The notes below the pieces were generated by a model. That model was given only the letters and a program-made list of their open reading frames with translations, had not been told where the DNA came from and did no database searches. 64,000 bases of DNA from NCBI GenBank assembly GCA_020747065.1, contig JAGMVK010000009.1, forward strand, positions 682,001 to 746,000, given 5' to 3'. This DNA is from Cadophora sp. MPI-SDFR-AT-0126. Lineage: Eukaryota; Ascomycota; Leotiomycetes; Helotiales; Ploettnerulaceae. Positions within the stretch are counted from its first letter, which is position 1, and each line of letters opens with the position of its first letter. The translations under genes were made by a program, and so were the position numbers. Shown in pieces: positions 11,732-23,135 of the stretch.

Positions 11732-12877
11732 ATGGCGTCATACAAGTTCGCGGGATGGATGGGTTTGGATAAAGAGAGTGAGAAGGGAAAGATGGTTTGG
11801 CAAGAGTTCGAACCAAAGACTTGGACGGAGGATGATGTTGATATTAAGATCACTCACTGTGGTATCTGTGGCTCGGATCTTCACACTTTGAGATCAGGTT
11901 GGGGCCCTACTCTCTACCCATGCGTAAGTCAATCCCCTCCCATCATCAATTTTCATGCCGAAGCATCACATTCTGACTTTGAATAGTGCGTTGGGCATGA
12001 GATTGCTGGAGTAGCCGTCCGAGTAGGAAAGAACGTAAAGCACTTTAAAGTTGGCGACCGTGTCGGTGTCGGCGCTCAATCGGGTTCTTGCCTCGACTGC
12101 GAGGAATGCATCGAAGGGAATGAGCACTACTGCAGCAAAGGAAACGTCGGAACCTACAACGGCAAATATCCAGACGGCAGCAAATCCTACGGAGGATACG
12201 CCGACTACTGCCGCGCCCCAGCCCACTTTGCCGTCAAGATTCCTGACAGTATCAGCAACGCTGAAGCAGCACCCATGTTGTGCGGAGGCGTCACTGTCTG
12301 GAGTCCTTTGACCAAGAACGGCGATATCAAGGGCAAGAAAGTAGGTATCGTTGGCATTGGCGGACTGGGACACTTCGGTCTCCTGTGGGCGAAAGCTCTG
12401 GGTGCTTCGGAAGTCGTTGCTATCTCGCGTACCGACAGCAAGAAGGAAGATGCGTTGAAAATCGGCGCCACAAAGTTCATCGCTACCGAGGAAGAGGGCT
12501 GGGCTAAGAAGAACTACCGCTCTCTAGACCTCATTGTGTCCACTGTTTCAAGCCCAAACATGCCTCTTGAGAAGTACTTCATGCTTCTTCGGACAAACGG
12601 GCAATTCATTCAAGTTGGTGCGCCTGAGGATAAGATCCCCGCATTCTCGGCGTTTGCGCTGATTGCGAAGGGATGCAAGATGGGAGGGAGTATGATTGGC
12701 AGTCCCAAGGATATCAGCGAGATGTTGGAGTTTGCGGCGAAGAATAACATTCATCCTTGGATTCAAGAGAGACCAATGAAAGATGCTAATCAGGCGATTG
12801 TGGATATGGATGCGGGCAAGGCGAGGTACAGATATGTCTTGGTTAACGAGAAGAATGTTGCTGAGTTAAAGGTCTGA
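11732..12877 (+). CDS. Zinc-dependent NADP(H) alcohol dehydrogenase (ADH6/cinnamyl-ADH type)
   Basis: The model is join(11732..11923,11987..12877), 360 aa. It belongs to the medium-chain dehydrogenase family that reduces aldehydes with NADPH. ITHCGICGSDLHTLRSGW carries the catalytic-zinc Cys43. GHEIAG (His68, Glu69) follows the 63-nt intron. A structural-zinc loop with four Cys reads CLDCEECIEGNEHYC. The Rossmann glycine motif is GIVGIGGLGHFG, and the end is RYRYVLVNEKNVAELKV. The upstream in-frame ATG at 11618 sits against a TATA box, whereas MASYKFAGWMG matches family N-termini. The TATA promoter is unlike its housekeeping neighbours and suggests inducible expression (inference). Substrate preference cannot be read from sequence. 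Confidence 0.92.
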
Positions 12878-13145
12878 GAGGTTCAAGACGATGTGTATAA
12901 ATGTAATGATTTGATGACTTTTTAGAATAGATCAATTGGTTCAAACTCAAAATTCCCGCAGCCTGGTTTTGAATGAAGCTTCCAAAGTTTCAAGAAGCGT
13001 TGTTCCGATTCTGCCCTTACTCTGCCAACCCTCGCATCTACACCTCGAAGACAACTCCACAACGTCACTTCCCTCGAGCGCAGAGAATGGAAGTACCGAT
13101 ATACTGTACACGGTTAGTTTAGTATATACCATATCCCTGTAGTGA

Positions 13146-13782
13146 TTACACATACTTCTTCACCTCCCCCAACCTCTCCACTACAGCCCGAAATCTCGCT
13201 TCAGACCAATCACATATATCCCTACATAGCACAGCTATTAGATCCAAAATGGGAAATGGTCCCCATAGTCAACGAAATGCTGCTCACATCTTATTAACCA
13301 GCACCACAACATCACTCGCAGCTGTCTTCGCGGCAGCAGTATACTCCTCGAAGTCAGCGTCGCTCAACTCCTGATCGACAGCGAGGACAAGGATAGCGCA
13401 GTCTGCTTTCGTGGTGGTATCATTATCTACGAAACCACGCTTCAGCTAGAGACTTCTTTGATTTTGATTGAGAGGGGGCGATTACCCAAAAACATCAATT
13501 TCCCACACCGGGTCTCGAATTCCATTCTTTCTCCTTGAGCTTTCAAGGCTTTGACTGCTTGAGCAGTGGTATTTATGCCTTCAGCTTGGAAGCGAGCCAT
13601 TGTGTGGAGGTCGAGGCCATTCAGCTTGAAATGTCAGCTGTCATCTCTCCAACAAATGTATATAGTGTAGATTATTGGATTACCCGACTGACTTTCGATA
13701 CAAGACACCCAATCATCGTTGTTTTGCCAGACAATGGAGGACCGAGAACTGTCAGCGTCTTGAAGGGTGGTGGTGATGACAT
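13146..13782 (-). CDS. Miniature EF-1alpha-like G-domain protein
   Basis: The model is complement(join(13146..13221,13288..13426,13486..13624,13684..13782)), 150 aa. The P-loop GPPLSGKTT (residues 14-22) starts it. LDLHTMARFQAEG follows, then FETRCGK, TKADCAILVLAVDQ, VVVLVNKMD (the G4 motif) and WSEARFRAVVERL. These align in order with the EF-1alpha G domain. The segments that would hold G2 (RGITI) and G3 (DAPG), and domains II-III, are absent. All three introns (59, 59 and 66 nt) keep phase, and the last one is needed to complete NKMD, so this looks like an expressed gene rather than debris. An in-frame ATG at 13878 would add 32 residues; I chose 13782 because the family starts just before the P-loop. 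Without switch II, normal GTP hydrolysis is doubtful, and the function is unknown. Confidence 0.8.
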
Positions 13783-16700
13783 GATTTTGGCGGGATTTTC
13801 AGATGAAGCAAGATTGTAGAATAAGTCTGGATAGAAGCAGACACTTGTAGGAGTTGCAGGTGCAAGCATGTGTGTCAAAGTCAGATCAAGGCATATATTG
13901 CGGATTGTTGGTTTTGGGTACTCGGGTTACACAAGGGCAACAAACTCGACCTCTATGGAGCCGCAGAATCTTGAAGCAATTGTTACGGGTCAATAATCTC
14001 AGAAGGGAGAGCGTCTTGCATACACCATGCGATCCTTTTGCGGCCCTCGGTCACACAATCTTGGAAGAAAAGACACTCGATTTGGACTCGATGTGAAGAT
14101 ACGCCTTTCACCCCTTGCTTTCATCCCTTGCTTTGATGCGTCGACACCGCTCCACTTCACTCCAGAAATAGCAGGAGGCTTAAACTTGGTAAGCTAGCAA
14201 CTACATTATAATTCCCAGAATAGATCAGCTCTCTCGAAATGTCTCTCTAGAGTTGTTGTATGGATGTTGGTAATTTTGGACGCTGTTGATGCGGATGACC
14301 TTGGGAATCTGGTTGAGTGTGCGTGTGGACATGAAAGAAGGCCATACTGACTTCTAAGCTATCAAAGGCGGTAAGCTAATATTGAGGAAACCCAGTTTTA
14401 ATTGGCATCCCCGTCTTTCGCGGATTACTTCTACTTTGTGTTGTCCGCAATCTAGCCAAGCCATGCTCTGGAAGGGATTGCAATCTGGTGATGAAACGAC
14501 AAAAATAAATGGCTTGATAAAAAAGAGATGTGAGCCAAACAATCGACTATCTGCATTTGAAAGCGTCGGATAGAAAGTTATGAAACGTTTCAAACTCTAC
14601 ACATCCCTGATTTGCATCAAGGCTCCAGTAAGAAAGATTTTGAAGATATTAGACTTTGGCTCCTCAACTCTGCAGATGCAAACAATCCGTAGTTCCCCGA
14701 CTGAAGAAATTCCATGACATTAAACTTAGAGCGTACGTAAATGAACAATTAAACCAGAGATCCAAGACGGCAAACGAAGCTTCAGAAGCAAAGACACGAA
14801 TTCCATGGGGGCGGCACGGCTCGACTTGATTCTGCGGGTCGATGGCGCCCCAGGGGACCGTACCGCCAACAGGGATTTGGCAGCCCCCAGCAAACCCACC
14901 ATCGTGCATCTTCCACACTATAAAACAACGCCAAATATGTTCAAGGTCTTCAGCCTTGTGGTAAGGCGACGAAAAGAAGTTAATCTTGACTTTCGGCTAT
15001 ACTTATGACGTTGATCTTTTGAACATTGAAAACCTAGAGAAGGATGAATATACAAATATGATGATAGGTTTTGGTCAAGTCGTGCTTCGCTTTTCAATAA
15101 GTTCATCTAAGTGGGCCAGCCTCACGCCTGGCGTAGAATTGCGAATTTTGGAGTAGTTGACAGCCGCTAAGATTGAGAAGAAAGGTCTAGAAGCTCCTTT
15201 CATCCGACTGTTTCTTACTTGAGTGTAGCCGGCTATTGTTTTCGGCCTTTCTTGGGAGTGTTGGGACACAGACGAGCCTCTTGTCAAAGAGCCCTCTGTC
15301 CACGTCCGCGTCCACTTCTTGGCGATTCTACTTGCTGTAACAAAAAGGGGTTCCTCGCAGCGCAAAACCTGATAAAAAAAAATTCTTCACGTACCGAGGT
15401 ACTGTACAGCAGAGCAAGTAAGGATAGGTAGATTGTATCTAATCATACAGTGCGCTTCGCCCCGAGTCGCGCCTGATGAAAAGGGGCCGGCCACCGTTGG
15501 AAAACTCCCCGCCCCCTATTTTTTTGCTCGCTTGGATTGATCCGTGCCTTTTTTGACTTTATCCAAAGCTGGGAATATCCCAAGATGGAAAGCAGACTCT
15601 CGATTGCTGGAAAGGAAAATCCCGTTCCCTTCTGCGGAGGCAACGAGATATTCGATATGAGGGCGAAATATTGGTCAGCTTAGAAGAGGAAAGATGGTCA
15701 GATGAGTTGTTCGGCAGAATGTCCCGATATCCGGTGATAGCTTACACGTGACTTTGGTATGTTTTTGAGCTGGATAGAGGAAGAAAAAGCTGGAGAAGGT
15801 GATACTGAAGAATATCGTCATGAGAAAGTGGTGGAGAGTTTTCTTGGGTAGGAATAATGTGACAGTGCACTGCCGTCATTTTTCTGTTTTTGCTATCTAT
15901 CTGGTCGGGCTTCATTCATCCAGATAGGTGTTGAGAGTACGAGGGCGCGATAGATAGCCAACAACGACAATAAACAATTCAAACATGTTCTCCGGTAGGA
16001 TGAGAGCATTGAGAAGATGTTCATACCCATTTGAATACCTTCCATTGCTACAATCAACGGCCAGCAAGACAGTTCATCTGGCCACGAGAAGCGTTTCATC
16101 AAAATATCACCTGACTTAGCGTGTCTGCTAGACCCAGATCAGTTAGAGCTCGTGCTCAAGTCTGCACTGAACTCTGCCAGTTATTCCTCTTCACACCTCA
16201 CCTCCCTCCCCTCCCCTCCTCTCGAACTGTGATCTTTTCTTGCCCCAATGCTTCTTGAGGATTGTTCCGACGGCTGCATGTCTTCTTGATCTTTGGAAAC
16301 TTTGCATCTGTGGAATATTTGTGGCGTCCGGACCCGTGTGCAGCGGAATCACCACAGATTCTCAAGCACCCAGCACCGACCAGCCTCGCGGAAAACTGGA
16401 CGTTGCCGGTCTGAGATATCCGCCCGGTCGCATCATAGTGGTCCTGGTCCTGCATCTTCCCAATACTCTACCTCACCCCCAAAGTCACAGTCACAGTCAG
16501 TCGGCTCATCAGGACACCCACGACCATCGACTCGCTCCTCCAACATCGCAGGACGACGCTCCCCTTCCCCCTCGCTGTCAGTGGATTTGTCACTATCTGC
16601 ACCACTTCCTCCGTGGTGGCTAGATTACTCCGGTGCTCTCGCTTCTCGCCTCACTCGATCACGCCGCCTATCGCAAACGCTCTCTGCTCGCAAAAAGTTC

Positions 16701-16919
16701 CACGGACAACCACCCACCTCCGACTACAAACATCCTCGCGCTGTGCGATATTGACCGGCGAGACTCTACAGAAGCTGGCACATTCGACACTTGTTTCCTC
16801 GAAGCTGTCGTCTCGCGACAGATTATCGGCCAGAACGCCGGTCGCGGTCCTGACACGCTCTTAGAATACCAGGAGCTTGGCTGCAAGGCGAGTTTGCTTC
16901 GCGCCCCTCATCCGTGACG
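13783..16919. other. Large divergent intergenic region upstream of SOM1
   Basis: No gene is supported in 3.1 kb. The last ~700 nt (from about 16190) are rich in C and T on the plus strand with many short CT tracts, typical of fungal promoters and long 5' leaders, and probably belong to SOM1. Confidence 0.45.
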
Positions 16920-19496
16920 ATGAACAACGTCAACATGGGTGGCATGAATGCCATGGGTGGTCCAGTCGGCGGAGGGATGCCCATGATGAACAACGGCGCA
17001 GGTGGAGTCCGACAGCCAATGCCGCCAAACAATAACGACCAGCGATCGCAACTTAATACATACATTTACGAATACTTCCTCCGAAATGGCATGTTCGACT
17101 GTGCGAGATCTCTTCTCAACAGCGAACAGCCCATAAACGTCGAGAAGGATAGTCCTGGCCGCCGTCGCGAAAATGGCACTGGCGACGAAGGAGGAGAAGG
17201 AGACAATAAGGACGACATCGATTCTAAGCAACCAAGTGATCTTCCAAACCCAGCTATTCCCAAAGAATGCCCAGAAAGCTGTTTCCTATACGAATGGTGG
17301 TGTCTGTTCTGGGACATGTTCAATGCTCAGCGCGGAAAGGGAGATACACGCAGCGTGTTGCAATACGTCACACACACACAGGTCAGTAACCTTCATGATG
17401 AAACAGCTGGACTGAAATTAACGTGTTTGTAGGGTCAATCTCGGCTTAAGCAAGAACAGCAGCAACAAATGCTACGTGGATTGAGAAACGATGTCAATAT
17501 GACACCACAGCAATATCAAGCATTGATGATGAGAAATTCCGCCGCAGGTAATGGCATGAACCTGAATAATGAATTGAGGCACAAGGCCATTCAAAATAAC
17601 AATAGAAATGCGTCAGTAGCCCCTCCATAAATTTCAGAGAGATAAGCTAATGGCCACAAAGTACCCCGCAGCAATTGCAGATGCTTCAAGCCCAGCAGCA
17701 GGCACAGAAGCAACAACAGATGCAACGGGATCCATCGGATGGAAACAACCAGCAGCGCCCACAATCCCCTGGATCCGCTGAGAATGCACCGTCCCCGTCG
17801 AAACGGCCTCGTCTTGATGGGACCCCTTTCAATCCACAACAAATGCCAAATGGGAGAGGACAAGCTGGAGGGATGCCCCAACAGGTGGGAGAAACTGGCC
17901 CCAGCAATGCTATTCAAGCGGCTCATATGCAGCTTACCAATGGCATCGAACCAAGTAATCTGACAGCTCAGCAGTTCCAGAACATGCCAGGCGGTCCAAA
18001 TGCTCAGCAAGCCAGACTCGCAGGATACCAGCAAAATCTTGCTCAGCAGCAAGCTGGCCAAATGCCCGGTGTTAATAAGCCCATGCCAAATCCTGGTGGA
18101 CCTCAGAACCAAGGTTCGCCCATGATGACCCAAGGCCAGGACGGCGCGGCAATCGCCAACTACTACAATCCCCAAGACCCGAACAGGATGCAGGGCGGTC
18201 CAGGTGGCGCGCCCGGCGGCGGTGGCGGTAACCATGCTCTGCAAGACTATCAAATGCAACTCATGCTCCTAGAGCAGCAGAACAAAAAGAGGCTCATGAT
18301 GGCACGCCAAGAGCAAGATAACATGATGCCACGGCCCGAGGGAGGGCAAGGAGGAGGTCCTGGTCCAGTTGGACCTAATGGGCAACCATTCCAACAAGGG
18401 ACATCCCCTCAAGGTCCTCGTTCGGTTAACTCGCCTAATCCAGGGGATCAAATGAAGCGTGGTACTCCTCACATGAACAATGCTGGCATGCCATCGCCCC
18501 TCCCTGAAGGGCAATCCCGAGGTTCTCCAAGTAATGGAATGAATTTCAACCTTCCTGGCGGTCAAATGGACCCAAATATGAATCCTCAATACTTCAAGAT
18601 GAATGGTATGGATCCTAACATGGCTGGGGTCATGCCTAATGGCATGCGTCCTCCGAGCTCTCATCCCGGAGGGTTCAACAGCCAAATGACCCCCCAGCAA
18701 ATGGCTATGGCTCGTCAACAACAGCAGCAAGTCCAGAACTGGCAAGGACCTAATGGCCAAATGATGCCACAGCCTGCTCAAGGAGGAGCCCCACAGCAGA
18801 ATATGGGCACACCACAGCAACGAGCTATGCCACCGCCATCAGCCCCAGCGGCCAACCCCGCGGCAAATGGTAGAACGCAACCTCCATCGCCGCAACAGAA
18901 CCCAGCGCCCCCTACGCCGTCCCAGACCAACAAGGCCAATCCGAAGAAGAAGGCAGAATCTAAGGATAGTAAAGCAAAGGTATATTCAATTGCGTTTAAT
19001 GGATTTTTTTGTAGAAATGTTGACATTGATGACAGCGGGCCACGAAGAAGGGATCTACCGCGAACCTCAACGCAGGCGCTACACCATCTGCCGAAGCTGA
19101 CAACGCCGGGGCAACGCCAACGCCCGCAACTCCCATCACCCCCGTCCACCCGAAGAGCTTCCAGAATGGGGCAGTCCAACCTGTTACGAACGGCCAGCCT
19201 CCCGCTCCAGCCGCGAATACTGGTGTCGTTTCCCAGCAGCCCGATCCTCTGCAAGGCGGTGCTCTCAACTTCGATACTTCTGTAAGTTTTGTTACTCACT
19301 CCCTTGGTCCTCTCCTAACACAACACAGTTCGATTTCCAGGGTAGTATGGACTTTGCAAATCCTGGCAATGGCAACATGGATGTGCTCCAGGACTTCGAC
19401 TTCGACTCCTTCTTGCACCAAGATGGAGAAGGTGTTGACCAATTCAACTTCGACTCGAACGCATTATTTGATGCGAATGAGATTGGTGCAGAGTAA
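16920..19496 (+). CDS. somA: LisH-domain transcriptional regulator SOM1/SomA (Flo8-related)
   Basis: The model is join(16920..17381,17433..17611,17662..18979,19036..19281,19329..19496), 790 aa. Orthologues SOM1 (Magnaporthe) and SomA (Aspergillus) act with the cAMP/PKA pathway in adhesion, conidiation and virulence. A Met/Gly/Asn-rich leader precedes the LisH motif (QLNTYIYEYFLRNGMFDCARSLL, about residues 40-63). SCFLYEWWCLFWDMFNAQR follows, then a long Gln/Pro/Met/Gly-rich low-complexity region and an acidic FDFDSF-type C-terminus resembling an activation domain. Introns are short, and intron 3 must end at 19035 because an earlier AG at 19015 gives a stop. Translation starts at ATG 16920; the frame extends a few codons upstream only through a GTG. 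The acceptor at 19328 could alternatively be 19340, also in frame. Confidence 0.9.
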
Positions 19497-20597
19497 TCGA
19501 ACATACATTCTCTTGGGGTATCATCATTCAATTTTCCGGAGTTTTCGTGCATACCTCGTGGCGTTAAAGCGGATCATACCATCTCGGGTCCGGAGTGTTC
19601 CCTGTTCATGCGAAAAGAGTCTCGGTCTCAATGATTAGAAAGAGCGGCTTGGTAGTCTCTAAAAAATTTCTTATTACATACATTTGTCATTCCCGCAGTT
19701 GGATATGGATGAGGGCATGTATCTCCATTATGTTTATGCTTGATTGTCGCAACGTACCTAATACCTGCTTTTTCTCTGCTGCCTCGCAGTGCGCTCGGCA
19801 TCTGAGCGACAGGTGGATTCTGGAGTCGGCGGCGAATCTCTACAAACTTCTTATTTGTTCATTACTGTTGTGCGTTTGTGGGGGCTAGGTCATGGAGGAA
19901 CCTGTGTATTTATCATCGAGGTGCGGGAAAGCTTTGCTGGTGGATTTAAGACTTGATTGCAATGGAGCACGATATTATGTTCAGTCTTGATCTTTGCCGC
20001 AAGCTACGGCCATGTTACAATATGCCGGTTGGTTGTCACTAATCAAATCCGTACATTTTCATTGGTCACCACTTTCATGGATGTTACCAAGCACAACCAC
20101 ATCCAGACGCATGTCAGGTCCTGGCTAAGCCAATACAAAGCCTTGCCGCAACTTGTAGCGGCTAGCGCTTAGTTTCTACGCACAGTTGATTATATAGCAT
20201 CCACTTTCTTCCTCCTTCATCCTTCTCTTTCATAGTTGGGGTTTGGCAAGTCTGACTCTTCTGCCTGATCCGTGCACCCAGAACCCCCACAATTTCCATT
20301 GATTCTATGTTCTGACTTCTCGACCTGCCATCTATTGCTCACCCAATCTACTTGGCCTCCTTTTTTGGCGAGCTTCTCGTTACGCCCCCGCTTGAGGTAA
20401 ACATCAAGTCCAAGCTTTCTCGTCAACAAGGATAGCTTCACAAGACAATGTCATAGCTCCAAGGCCAATGTCAACTCCATCGATTCTTACTCACGACTAA
20501 CCTGACCTGACCTGCCGACTATAAATCGAGAAGAAGACGTACAGCCAGGGATTTCCAGCACTTACAACAAAGAGAACATCCACGAACCAAGTTAACC
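19497..20597. other. Intergenic, 3' flank of SOM1 and promoter of the MOSC fusion gene
   Basis: Short frames only, and no motif recognised. Confidence 0.5.
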
Positions 20598-22617
20598 ATG
20601 GCTCCCATCCCACCGCCAGATCTCTCCGCCCCATGGCACAAAGACACCGTCCTCCAACTCCGCACCAGCAAAATGAAACCCATGCGCAACCTTTCCATCA
20701 CCACTGGAATCTACAAGCAGCCGCGCACCTCCCGTGTCTTCTGCAGCTTCACAGGTCTCGCCGACGATGAGCACGATCTCACTTTCCACGGCGGCGTCGA
20801 CAAAGCCGTGCACCAGTACTACCCCGGTCACTATCCCAACTGGAAGTCTGACTTTCCCTCTTCAGCCTCCGCTTTTGAGGTTGGCGGTTTCGGCGAGAAT
20901 ATAGTAAGTGAAGTCATGAATGAGAGGAATGTGTGTATTGGGGATGTCATCCGAATCGGGGAGGTGCTATTGCAGGTTAGCTTGCCGAGACAGCCGTGCT
21001 TCAAGTTGAATCATCGATTTGGGCTGAAGGGGTTTACGAGTCAGACGTGGAAGAAGAGTAGGACGGGATGGTATTATAGGGTATTGGAGGAAGGGTGGAT
21101 GGGTGTGGGTGATAAGATTGAGCTTGTGGAGAGGAGGCATGCGGAGTGGACGATTGAGAGGGTGCAGGAGTATTTGCATAGGGATAAGGGGAATTTGGAG
21201 ATGTTGAGGAAGGTATGTTGTTGATCTCCTTCCTGCAATGACCGAATGGTATTTCCTGCTTCAGCTCGCGTTTGGCCTTGTGAAAGATGCATAATGATTA
21301 TATGTCACTTTGAAACTTGAGAGAATGAGCTAAACTCCTTCTCAGCTCGAACAAATCCCCGAATTCGGAAAGGAATGCAAAACCGCATTCAAACGCATGG
21401 TCGCCTCCCTCATCGCCGCCGAAGCCGAGAAGAACAAGCCCAAAGAACCGGAGAATTGGGAAGAATACACCCTCATTTCCAAGACCAAAGAAACTCCCCG
21501 CATCACATCATTTGTCTTAGCTACACCCGGTTCCACAGAAGGCAAAGGCGAGAAGATCCTTTCAGGATCTTTCGTGAGATTGAAACTACCGAACGGATTG
21601 TTGAGGTCGTATTCAATTGTTAGTGGCATGAGAGATCGGTTTACACTCGGTATTGCAAGAGATGAGAAGAGTCGTGGCGGCTCGAAGTTCTTGCATGAGA
21701 GCTTGGGCGTTGGGGATGTGGTGGAGGTGGGGAAGATTATGGAAAGTGTGCCAGTCAATGAGCAGTTTTCGAACCAGTAAGCACATCAATCTCTCTCCTG
21801 AGTTCCAGGCGGTTCTGTAGTAGACCTTTATTTTGCCGTTATTTTGAGGGTATGGCACCTTAAAAAGAACTCCATACTGATTCTGCGAACAGCATATTCA
21901 TAGCCGGCGGAATCGGCATAACAGCCTTCCTTTCACATGTCGATCTATACTCCCAAATCAACTGGAACTACACCGTACACTTTGCCGTACGATCCGCTGA
22001 AGATGTTCCATTCAAGGAGCGGATCGAGAAGATGAGAGATGAGGGACGCTTAGTGCTGTATGATGGGAAGAAAGGGGAGAGGATGGATATCGAGAAGATA
22101 CTTCGGGAGAGGACGTGGGGAAGTATGGTGTATGTTTGTGGGCCGAGGAGGCTGATTGATGGGGTGAGAGGGGTGGTGGAGAGGTTGGGAATTGGGGAGG
22201 ATGAGGTGCATTTTGAGGCTTTTCAGGGTGAGTAGTGTCTGTGTTTTGCATGTGAAGATGTTGAGTTCAGAGGCTGGAGTGAAGAGTGAAGAGACTTGCT
22301 GACTTTTCACAGCGGATAATACCGGCGATCCTTTCGTGGCTGAGATCGTGAGTGCTGCTGAAGACGGCGGCATTGGAGAAGGAAATGTTAAGGTTATCGA
22401 TGTTCCTGGGGAAAAGACTCTCTTGCAGTGTATTCGTGAAGCAGGCTTGGAAATCGACAGTAGTTGTGAGGTGGGTAATTGTGGCTCTTGTAGGGTTATG
22501 GTCAAGGAGGGAGAGGTTGAACATAGGGGAAGTGCGTTGAGTAAGGAGGATAAGGAGGAAGGTGCGATGTTGAGTTGTGTCAGTCGCGGCGTAGGGAGGG
22601 TGAGAATTGAGTGGTAG
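20598..22617 (+). CDS. MOSC domain - flavin reductase - 2Fe-2S ferredoxin fusion protein
   Basis: The model is join(20598..21212,21346..21776,21893..22227,22313..22617), 561 aa. Residues about 1-205 are a MOSC domain (bacterial YiiM type) with GLADDEHDLTFHGGVDKAVHQY and the candidate sulfur-carrying Cys134 in RQPCFKL. Residues about 230-455 form a ferredoxin-NADP reductase-like module, with the flavin motif LRSYSIVSG and NAD(P) motifs IAGGIGITAFLSH and VYVCGPRRL. The C-terminus is a plant-type 2Fe-2S domain with Cys512, Cys517, Cys520 and Cys549. Bacterial phthalate-dioxygenase reductases have the same reductase-ferredoxin order, so the MOSC-fused protein probably passes electrons from NAD(P)H to the MOSC-bound substrate or a partner. 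All introns keep phase. The substrate is unknown; N-hydroxylated base reduction, as reported for YiiM, is one possibility. Confidence 0.9.
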
Positions 22618-23135
22618 AAGGGAGTTATCTTGCTTTTGGGCTCTCGTATTAGTTTGAGTTTCTTTTTCAAAGAAGCAGAGGGTGCGTGCTTGCTTCGGGT
22701 TAGAAATTTTTGTTGTTTTCATTAACTCCTTTTCGCCTCGCTGACTGTGGCACATGACATTCCCCTTGTTCAAAACATTCATTTCACTCTCATTGTCATT
22801 TATCGACATACGATGTTGAGCTGCAACAAAAAGGACCAATTCTGAATGGTGTTTGGCTAGCATTTCTGCCTCTCAGTAGCTGTTGTATCAACAGTCATAT
22901 GTGCAGGAGATCGGGGTTCAATCCACCGTTCCGGAAGAATTTTTTGTTATGTTTCGGGAGCTGATTTGCTCTTGTCAGATTATGTCTGGGCTGGATTATT
23001 GGTGGATTAGATCTCTTTTAATTGATAAAGTACCATTATTAACTTTGGAAATCATGTCAAGCATTATGCATTACAACATTACAAGATATAAGAAGACACT
23101 TTTGAACTCTGGTATACCCGTCGCCCATCTATTAC
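22618..23135. other. Convergent 3' flanks
   Basis: Nothing is recognised. A GGTTCAATCC string at about 22915 followed by T6 resembles a Pol III B box, but no tRNA fold surrounds it. Confidence 0.5.

Noticed and set aside
17591..18820. Two long minus-strand frames opposite SOM1
   Set aside because: They mirror the Gln/Pro/Met-rich coding region and translate to Leu/His/Trp-rich sequence without domains.
22905..22945. Possible tRNA (GGTTCAATCC followed by T6)
   Set aside because: The T-stem has a mismatch, and no matching acceptor stem, D-arm or A box could be found at a suitable distance upstream.
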